Shown here: piece after piece, positions 7,912 to 14,300 of the stretch
Position numbering within the stretch: the first letter of the stretch is position 1
Layout: each line of letters opens with the position of its first letter
Origin: an uncultured Oscillospiraceae bacterium
GTDB lineage: Bacteria; Bacillota; Clostridia; Oscillospirales; Oscillospiraceae
DNA: 16,653 nt
Direction of reading: 5' to 3'
Assembly (NCBI GenBank): GCA_900757415.1
Contig: CAAENU010000132.1
Span: forward strand, 1-16,653
Made by a program: the position numbers and the translations under genes
Notes under the pieces: model-generated
The model's database searches: none
What the model saw: the letters and a program-made list of their open reading frames with translations, nothing else
What the model was told of the DNA's origin: nothing

Positions 7912-8635
7912 ATTCCCTCTCCTGTTCTGCGCGCGCTGCGGTGAAGATCGCGTCGCTGCGGTGAAGGAGCGTTTCCAGCGCATCCTCCGTCAGGCGTTTT
8001 TTGGCAACGGCAGCGGCAGGGCCCAGATCGGGCGTGCGCCGCTGTGTGCCGTGACAGTCGGATGCAAGGAAAAAGGATTGCCCCTCCCTCAGCAGCCGAA
8101 GAAGCTTCCACCGCTTCATGGGATGCAGCAGGCATCCGGCGCTGAGCTGGATGGGGACGTTCAGGCGATACAATTCCTGTATGTGCTCTTTCTTCTGCCG
8201 CCCCAGATACCGCTCCAGATGCGCAAGCACCGGCGTGACGCCGCTCTGCGCCGTCAGCGAGTAAAGCTGGTCGATCATGCTGCCGCTCCATGGGGTGAAG
8301 GGCAGTTCCAGCAGCAGATAACGGCTCGAACCGAGACACAGCGCCTCAAGATCGTCCCAACGGTTCATATTTGGCATCCATGCCACCTCTGCACCCAACA
8401 CAAGGTCAGGAAAAGGTTCGGCGGTTTTCTCCATCGCTGCGGAAAGATGCTCCCAAGCGGCTTGACGACGCGCGAGAAACTGCTCTATGCTCTCCCTGTC
8501 CCGATGAAAATGGGGGGTGAGCGCTACACCCGTAACGCCCTGCGCTGCCTCCATGCGGAGCATTGCAAGACTGGCTGCCGTGTCCGGCGCGCCGTCGTCC
8601 ATGCGGGGCAGAATATGGGTGTGAAGATCGGTCAT
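7898..8635 (-). CDS. cpsB: CpsB/YwqE-type PHP-family protein-tyrosine phosphatase
   Basis: The 245-residue product is the metal-dependent phosphatase that removes phosphate from the CpsD-type kinase and so controls capsule or exopolysaccharide output. It has the polymerase-and-histidinol-phosphatase metal ligands: D-L-H-T-H with His5 and His7, M-D-D-G at 12-15, P-H-F-H at 41-44, Glu83 in G-A-E-V, His139 in A-H-L-E-R-Y, and D193/H195 in S-D-C-H-G. The length is usual for the family. Its ATG overlaps the kinase stop in an ATGA, with GGAG six bases upstream, so translation is coupled to the kinase. Its 3' end overlaps the pqqD-like gene by 14 bases. Confidence 0.94.
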   Translation of the reverse strand: MTDLHTHILPRMDDGAPDTAASLAMLRMEAAQGVTGVALTPHFHRDRESIEQFLARRQAAWEHLSAAMEKTAEPFPDLVLGAEVAWMPNMNRWDDLEALCLGSSRYLLLELPFTPWSGSMIDQLYSLTAQSGVTPVLAHLERYLGRQKKEHIQELYRLNVPIQLSAGCLLHPMKRWKLLRLLREGQSFFLASDCHGTQRRTPDLGPAAAVAKKRLTEDALETLLHRSDAIFTAARAEQEREYAKK

Positions 8636-9471
8636 GGGATGCTCCGTTCCCCGCTGTCCGGCTTCTCCTGTCCGTATCCGTAACCGTAGCCGTGCCCATA
8701 GCCGTAGCCGTAACCGTAGCGGTGGCGTCGATAGCCGTATTTCCGATATCCGTAGTATCCGCTCTCCCGCGGCACTTCATTAAGAACAAAGCCGAGGATT
8801 TTCGCGTGGGAGCGCTCTAACTGCTCCACCGCGCGCAGGACGCTCCCGCGCTCGGAAAGACCTGCACGTACCACGAACAGCACGCCGCTGCTCTCCGGCA
8901 CCAGAACGCAGGCGTCCGTCACCAGATTGACGGGAGACGTATCGAGAATGATGTAATCATAGTTCTCCTGCAAGCTGTCAAGCAGCGCTTTCATGCGGGA
9001 GGAACCGAGCAGTTCCGACGGGTTGGGCGGCACATCGCCGGCAAAAATGACGTCAAGATCCTCAATGCCGGAATCATGGATGGCCTTTCCAAGCAGCTCC
9101 GGCTGGATAAGCAGGTTGCTCAGTCCTACCTTTTCCTTCGCGGACAGCAGACGCGCCAGCTTGGGACGGCGCAGGTCACAGTCGATCAGAAGGACGCGCT
9201 GCTTCATCTCCGCATAGGAGATGGCAAGGTTGAGTGCGGTGATGCTCTTTCCTTCGGATTGCATGGCGGAGGTCACGATCAGCACCTTGCACGCCGTCTC
9301 GTCCGCCAGGGAAAAGGTCACGTTGGTACGCAGGGTCTTGTAGGACTCGCGGATGAAAAAATCGCTCTTTTCCGAGAGGATGTTTTTCCGCTCCACTTCC
9401 ATGATCGCCGCGGTATCCGGCGCGTCGTGACGCCGGGCTCTCCGCAGAAGAGAAAAATGCTTTTTTTTCAT
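8632..9471 (-). CDS. cpsD: CpsD/CapB/YwqD-type bacterial tyrosine kinase with Gly-Tyr tail
   Basis: The 279-residue cytoplasmic kinase has the three nucleotide motifs of the BY-kinase family: Walker A S-A-M-Q-S-E-G-K-S at 68-76, Walker A' L-L-I-D-C-D-L at 94-100, and Walker B I-I-L-D-T-S at 174-179. The R-E-S-Y-K-T-L-R-T-N segment at 41-50 is the usual oligomer-contact helix. The C-terminal tail, the autophosphorylation cluster, is unusually regular: 12 tyrosines lie between residues 239 and 266, with strict Gly-Tyr alternation from 252. In Gram-positive bacteria the kinase is activated by the cytoplasmic end of its CpsC partner, here encoded 6 bases upstream, and is reset by CpsB, encoded next. 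These three form a control loop for polysaccharide chain length and export. Confidence 0.95.
   Translation of the reverse strand: MKKKHFSLLRRARRHDAPDTAAIMEVERKNILSEKSDFFIRESYKTLRTNVTFSLADETACKVLIVTSAMQSEGKSITALNLAISYAEMKQRVLLIDCDLRRPKLARLLSAKEKVGLSNLLIQPELLGKAIHDSGIEDLDVIFAGDVPPNPSELLGSSRMKALLDSLQENYDYIILDTSPVNLVTDACVLVPESSGVLFVVRAGLSERGSVLRAVEQLERSHAKILGFVLNEVPRESGYYGYRKYGYRRHRYGYGYGYGHGYGYGYGQEKPDSGERSIP
8671..8724 (-). repeat. Degenerate hexanucleotide tandem repeat coding Gly-Tyr
   Basis: On the plus strand the unit is close to CCGTAG/CCGTAA/CCATAG, repeated about eight times, with one unit changed so that it codes Gly-His. It encodes the alternating Gly-Tyr tail of the kinase. Repeat units of two codons keep the frame when gained or lost. 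Confidence 0.8.
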
Positions 9472-9477
9472 GTCGCC

Positions 9478-10245
9478 TTACCTCTCTCCGCCGTGTTCCT
9501 CGGCTTTTTGTGCGCTGAGACCCGCCTTTTTCCGCTCATTCTCTGCAAAGGAGGGGATCTGCCCCAGCATGGGAAGATCGAAAAGCTGCGTCAGGTCTTC
9601 CTCGTTCTTGATGCGAACGTCCATCAGATACAGCAGCGTGACATAGACGACCGCGAGAAGCAGACCCACCGCGCAGCCCAAAAGGGTATTTTTCCGATAG
9701 CTTGGGGTGTAGCGGCTCGTGGGCACCTTGGCATGGTCGATGATCTTGGTGGAGCTGCCTTCGACGAATTCCTCGATCTCGCCGGGGGCGACGGTCGCCA
9801 CCGCGTTGGCGATCTTCGCCGCCATTTCCGGATCGGGGTGGGAGATGTATACCGAGAACAGCTCGGTCTCATCCACCTGCGCCGTCGTCATCATGCCGCG
9901 GATCTCCGCTGCCGAGTAATCAAGCTTCGCGTTCTTTACCACCTTTTCCAGCACGGTATCGCTGCGGATGATGTTGACATAGGTGTTGACGAGCTGCTGG
10001 GAGGTCGCCAGGTTCGCCGCGCTGATATAATCCACCTGCTGATTCGCCTTTATATTGTTGACGTAAATGGTGACGTTGGCACGATACAGCGGCGTAATGA
10101 AATTGGCGGTGTAGATCAGGGAGATCCCCGCGGCAGCAAGCGCGCACAGCAGGATCAGCCGCCACCGCCTGAGGTAAAGCAGCAGCAGCTTCCAAAGGTC
10201 GATCTCCAGAATGTCGCTGGATCGGTTGATGTTGGATTCGTTCAT
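9478..10245 (-). CDS. cpsC: CpsC/YveK-type Wzz chain-length regulator and kinase activator
   Basis: The 255-residue protein has the standard layout of Gram-positive polysaccharide co-polymerases. An N-terminal cytoplasmic stretch is followed by a membrane helix at about 29-49. A long extracellular helical domain contains the Wzz core (T-P-L-Y-R-A-N-V-T-I-Y-V near 51-62). The proline motif V-P-T-S-R-Y-T-P-S-Y is at about 174-183, just before the second helix (187-208). The C-terminal cytoplasmic tail (about 209-255) would contact and activate the tyrosine kinase encoded next. D-L-P-M-L-G-Q-I-P near 223-231 is typical. The ATG has an AAAGGGA ribosome binding site 9-15 bases upstream. It follows a 180-base gap with several possible hairpins, so its expression may be set separately from the genes before it. 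Confidence 0.93.
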   Translation of the reverse strand: MNESNINRSSDILEIDLWKLLLLYLRRWRLILLCALAAAGISLIYTANFITPLYRANVTIYVNNIKANQQVDYISAANLATSQQLVNTYVNIIRSDTVLEKVVKNAKLDYSAAEIRGMMTTAQVDETELFSVYISHPDPEMAAKIANAVATVAPGEIEEFVEGSSTKIIDHAKVPTSRYTPSYRKNTLLGCAVGLLLAVVYVTLLYLMDVRIKNEEDLTQLFDLPMLGQIPSFAENERKKAGLSAQKAEEHGGER

Positions 10246-10426
10246 GGTTGTATTTCCCTTTCTGTCTGCGTTTGGACAGATCTTGAACGGGGCTTTCCGC
10301 CCCTTTTGGCGAGAGACCGCCTGAATAGTCTAAAGGCGGCACAAAAAGCCGCATATCAGTCGGTACTCTTTGTGCCGCTTCCGTCCACTGGCAGCGGGCA
10401 GCACGGCGTTTGCGTACTGCCTCCTG
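10246..10426 (-). other. Structured 180-base gap between the kinase-like gene and cpsC
   Basis: No convincing gene is present. On the minus strand it holds a consensus AGGAGG at 10420-10425 without a properly spaced start codon. A 10-bp perfect inverted repeat (10336-10345 with 10369-10378) has a 23-base loop, inside which a smaller CCG/CGG stem is followed by CTTTTT. Near cpsC are two adjacent small hairpins, 10308-10321 (4 bp) and 10289-10303 (GGGGC/GCCCC). None is a textbook terminator on the coding strand, and no clear -35/-10 pair was seen. A leader or attenuator for cpsC is possible. Confidence 0.4.
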
Positions 10427-11134
10427 TCAATCGATGGGTTTGGCTTGATCCGGAAACAGTTTCTCCCGGACAAAATAGGCGGCGCTGTCGTCATTCCGGC
10501 AAATCAGCCGGAACACGTTCGTCTCCCGCAGGAGACGGTCTGCCGCGGCAAGCAGCCGGTCCATGTCCTCCCGATGCAGACGGAAGGGGGTCTGACTCAG
10601 CAGCAGAGGTAAAGCCTCCGCCGGAGTGAGCGGCTGTAAAGCGTTTTCCTCCCCCTGAAAGAGGAAGCAGATCGCGTGCAGGGGCGCATTTCGATTCTGA
10701 TGCAGCGCCTCCTTGCCGCACCATGGCGTGCCGTAGACCTGCCACACACCGCTTTCGCGGCGCAGGGCAGGCTTGTCATCATTCAGAATGGACGCGCCGA
10801 ACAGGCGCACCCATTTTTCCGTGTGGGTGGATTTCCCCGTGCCCGGCGGCGCGGAAAAGCACACGGCCTGTCCGCCATATTCCACCGCCGAGGCGTGGAG
10901 CATCATCCCCTCGTGGGAGAGAAGCCCCACGGCAAAGCAGTCGCCTGTGGCGATGTACTCCGCAAGGTCCTCCGTTTCCAGCTCGGGACAGAGCGACAGC
11001 GCCTCCGCGCCGCCCACGCGGATGGTGATATCCGCCGCGCCGCCCCGGGCGGAGGTCCGATAGACCTCCGCCTGGGCAGCCGTGCGTCCCTTGGGGGACA
11101 TTTCAACGATCAGATCAGCGATTCGGTAACGCAT
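10427..11134 (-). CDS. HPr-kinase-like ATPase (HprK C-terminal domain family)
   Basis: The 235-residue product resembles the stand-alone HprK-like proteins found in peptide clusters more than true HPr kinase, because the usual N-terminal HprK domain is not recognisable. L-H-A-S-A-V is at 79-84, the P loop S-A-P-P-G-T-G-K-S-T at 94-103, N-D-D-K-P-A-L at 118-124, and G-T-P-W-C-G-K at 135-141. In the paeninodin lasso cluster, a related kinase phosphorylates a serine near the end of the precursor peptide. By analogy the substrate may be the 67-residue peptide encoded directly before it, which has several Ser/Thr in its C-terminal part. The start is taken as the ATG at 11134, sharing one base with the peptide stop (TGATG). 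A GTG at 11137 is the alternative. No sugar phosphotransferase genes are nearby. Confidence 0.85.
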   Translation of the reverse strand: MRYRIADLIVEMSPKGRTAAQAEVYRTSARGGAADITIRVGGAEALSLCPELETEDLAEYIATGDCFAVGLLSHEGMMLHASAVEYGGQAVCFSAPPGTGKSTHTEKWVRLFGASILNDDKPALRRESGVWQVYGTPWCGKEALHQNRNAPLHAICFLFQGEENALQPLTPAEALPLLLSQTPFRLHREDMDRLLAAADRLLRETNVFRLICRNDDSAAYFVREKLFPDQAKPID

Positions 11135-11337
11135 CACTTTTTGCGGATCTTTCCATTATCGCCCCAGTAGGTGCGATTGCTCGTGACGCTGGCAGCGGTC
11201 CCGAAGGGCTTGTAGCCCCATTGCTTCAAGGCAACCTCGTCCTCTTGCGACACCGGAGCAGCCAGCGCCTCCATCGGCGCAAGCAGGATCAGCTCAGCGG
11301 ACGGAGCGATATAAGGTTTTTTTACGTTATTCATCAT
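11134..11337 (-). CDS. 67-residue candidate precursor peptide with Y-x-x-P leader motif
   Basis: The peptide has a short basic start (K-K at 6-7), then P-Y-I-A-P-S-A-E-L-I-L-L at 8-19, an M-E-A-L-A-A-P segment at 22-28, an acidic stretch Q-E-D-E at 31-34, and a C-terminal part rich in Gly, aromatic and Ser/Thr residues ending K-I-R-K-K. It has no cysteine, no membrane span and no signal peptide. Leaders with Y-x-x-P are bound by PqqD/B1-type domains in lasso-peptide systems, and a PqqD-like gene lies downstream. The real-gene call rests on tight packing: it begins 7 bases after the giant gene, with GGAG at 11348-11351 ten bases upstream, and its stop overlaps the kinase start. A core region and any modification are unknown. 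It might instead be a small regulatory or structural protein. Confidence 0.75.
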   Translation of the reverse strand: MMNNVKKPYIAPSAELILLAPMEALAAPVSQEDEVALKQWGYKPFGTAASVTSNRTYWGDNGKIRKK

Positions 11338-11344
11338 GCTTAGT

Positions 11345-14300
11345 TTACTCCGCTTGTTTGGTGATGCCCAGCTCTTTCAGGAATTTGTCGAGGATCGCCT
11401 GCTGCGTCTCATCGAGTTCACCGGGGTTCGTCCAAGCATCCTCAAAGCTCCACAGTTTCGGTTCGCTATCCTGCGTTCCGTTATTTTTGAACATTGCCTG
11501 CGCGGTGGCGGAGATCTTCTCGGTATAGGCAGTTTTATCGGTCGAATTCCTATCGAAGGAACGTTTCAGGTACACCTCGAAGAGATAGGCGTCACCACTG
11601 AGAACGACCGGACTATCGCCGGGTTCTGCTTCAGAGGGAATGTCCTTATTGGCTACTTCATAGCTGACGTCGTCCTTGTTAAGCGGCGTGCCATCGATAT
11701 CCGTCAGCGTGAAGCCCAGCTTCGACAGGTACGCCTTTGCCGCGTCGTCGCCTTGGAACTTGCCGATGAAGAACAGCGCACACTCCGGGGCGGCCAGCTC
11801 AAAGCGGTAGCCGCTGACGGAGATGTTGAAATGGTGGAAGGACAGATTTGATGTACCATTTTCTTCCGTCCCCGGAATGGCAACGTAGCGATCATAGCTC
11901 TCGCCATCAGACGTTGTTACTGGCGGCGTCTGGTAGGTCGGGGCTACCGTGCCCGTCACCGTGCCGACGATCTTGCCCTTCGGGGCGGTATACTCCTTGC
12001 TCGAGCTGTCCATGCCGGAAAGGGTATAACCTTCCGCCACCGTCAGGGGACTGGCAAGCGTCACGGTCTTTCCGTTCAGGTTGAGGGTCACATCCTTAGA
12101 CACCGTGAAGCCGGGCTCCGTGCTGTTTTTGAGCATCTGGATATAGCCCGTGCCGGTATAGGCTTGCACGGCATCAGCAAGGCTTCTGTAGATCGTTTCG
12201 TTGCCGCCGCCGACGATCTTCGCGATCTCCGGCTTTTCTGTCGTCCAGACATAGAAATTGCCGGGACGGTGGACACCGTAGTAAGTAGCTTTTTGGTCAA
12301 ACGGCTTGTAATTCTTAGGAGCATCTGCGCTCGCGTCCACATTGAGTCCTGCGATGGGGGTAATTTTGATCGGCGCCCAGGCGGGGTCATTGGTGTTTTG
12401 CGACGTCATCGCCTCATACACCTGTGTTTCACTTGTCTGGGCGGCGGTCATATTGATGGCACCCGTGCCGGTCAGGACATTGTAGCCGTTGGGGTATACC
12501 TTAAAGTAGGCCGCGTTGATATCTTTGCGGCTCATCTCAACGCCATCTACAGGCTCCGTTCCGGTGAAGCCCTGGTTGGACTGGCTGACTAGCTCATCCG
12601 ACACATACAGACCGCCGTTCACGATCATCTCGCCGTCCACATTCAGCCGTGCGCTTCCGATCGTATCAAGCTTGGGGTGCGTATATCCGCCGCCCGGAAG
12701 GTTCGTGGCATTGACGGGATAAACCTTCGCCGAATAGCCCTTCTGATATGTCCCATTGCCGATCCCACGGGTATCATAGTCGTTCAGGCGGTAGAAAAGC
12801 AGCTTCGCTTTGCTTGCGACGGTGCACGTTCCGCCCTTCTCCACGCTCAGGGATGCACCGGGCAGGAATTTGAAATCGCTGTTCACGGTCATGTCGCCCG
12901 CCGTGCGGAGGTCGAATCCCGCGTTCAGCGGCATCCAGTATTCCTGGCTCTTGATGGTTATGGTCGTGTCCCCGAAGCCGCTGACGCCGAACTTGACGTT
13001 CAGCTGGAAGCTGCCGGTACTCATCTTGCCGCCCTCGTTCAAGCGGTAGACGGTCTTGTCCTTGGCAAGGTCAAAGGACTTGGTCATGCTGCCCTGCGTC
13101 AGGTTAAAGAGCGCACCGGAAGGACCGAAGATGAGAACGGCTCCCGTGGACTGGTTGTTGCCCTCCAGCATGACGCTGTACTGGGCGTACAGCTTTGCGC
13201 CGCTTGCATAGGTGACGGGGCTTTCAATGGTCTTGATGGAGAAGTTGCTGAACGGGAAAACCCGCATGCTCGACTTTTTATCGTCAATTTCCTTCATGAC
13301 CAGCGCCGCACGTCTATCGGAGATCTCCATCAGTTCGCGCACGGTGGAACCGTTTTTCGCGGAGATGGAGCCGCCGCGGATCTGGCCGTAGCCGCAGAGC
13401 TCGCCGCCGCTGCTGACCGTGACGGCCGCGCTGTCGGATAAGCTCAGATAGCCGATACTCCCCGCTGCGCGGCCATTGGCGGTGCTGGACTGCATGCCAT
13501 TGACCACGAGCTTTCCGTCCACCGTCAGGTTTCCGTTGAGGGTCACCTTGCAGTAGCTGGAAATACCTGCCGAGGACGTGACCTGCTCCGGCTGACTGGC
13601 CGCGGGTCCCGAGTCGGCAAGCCGGTCCGGGATCACCAGCGTTTTACCCGTGGGGATCGTCAGGCTGCCGTTGAAGGTGTCCCCCGCCAGAAGGAACACG
13701 GTATTCGTATCGGAGAAAGCGGTGTTCAAGTCCGTGTAGAACTTGGAGCAATCCGCGTTTCGCGCAACATACTGACCATTGGGCGTTACCATCTGGCCGC
13801 TCAGACTCTTGTATTGGTAGTCGGCGCTGCCGTAGCCATTAGCACCGCCGGCTGTGATGGTCATTGCCGGGACATAGATGGGGGTGACCTCATAGTCCTT
13901 CGTCATCTTCACTGTATAGGTGCTGTTGGTGTAGTCGTAAACATTGTCAGTGACGTTGTGCCAGCCGATGAAGGTGTAGCCCGTGGGGGCGGTGCCCGGC
14001 GTCAGCGTCAGTGTGGCGTTGTCCGCCGCCTTGTAGCTGTACGTTCCGGAGGAGACGCCTTGGGCCGTTCCGTTGATCTTCACGGAGCCGGACTTGAGGA
14101 CAGTCCCGGTGTTGTCCCGGTTCCCGGTGGTAAAGGTGTGTTCTGTGGTGTTGGGCGTGACGGTAAATTTGGAGATCGTGGCGGTATATGAGTAGTTGTC
14201 CGTTTCGTAGCCCGAATTGGTCATCTTATCTTTTCGCGTCTTGGCGTAGGCGTAAAGATAGAGGTATTCGTCCTTGTTGACGACCACCCGCGTGTTGGCG

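Noticed and set aside
7642..7983. Longer 113-residue form of the PqqD-like protein
   Set aside because: The extra 24 residues lie wholly in the phosphatase gene and are not family-like. AGGAG supports the ATG at 7911.
10330..10404. 24-codon GTG frame after the kinase-like gene
   Set aside because: The AGGAGG is 15 bases away, too far for normal initiation, and the peptide has no feature. Kept only as part of the gap finding.
9076..10629. Plus-strand open frame of 517 codons across cpsD, cpsC and the gap
   Set aside because: It runs antisense to three well supported genes and has no motif or ribosome binding site; a composition artefact.
7164..11337. Complete lasso-peptide cluster
   Set aside because: No B2 transglutaminase-like protease and no asparagine-synthetase-like cyclase are encoded in the window, so only the shared accessory parts can be claimed.
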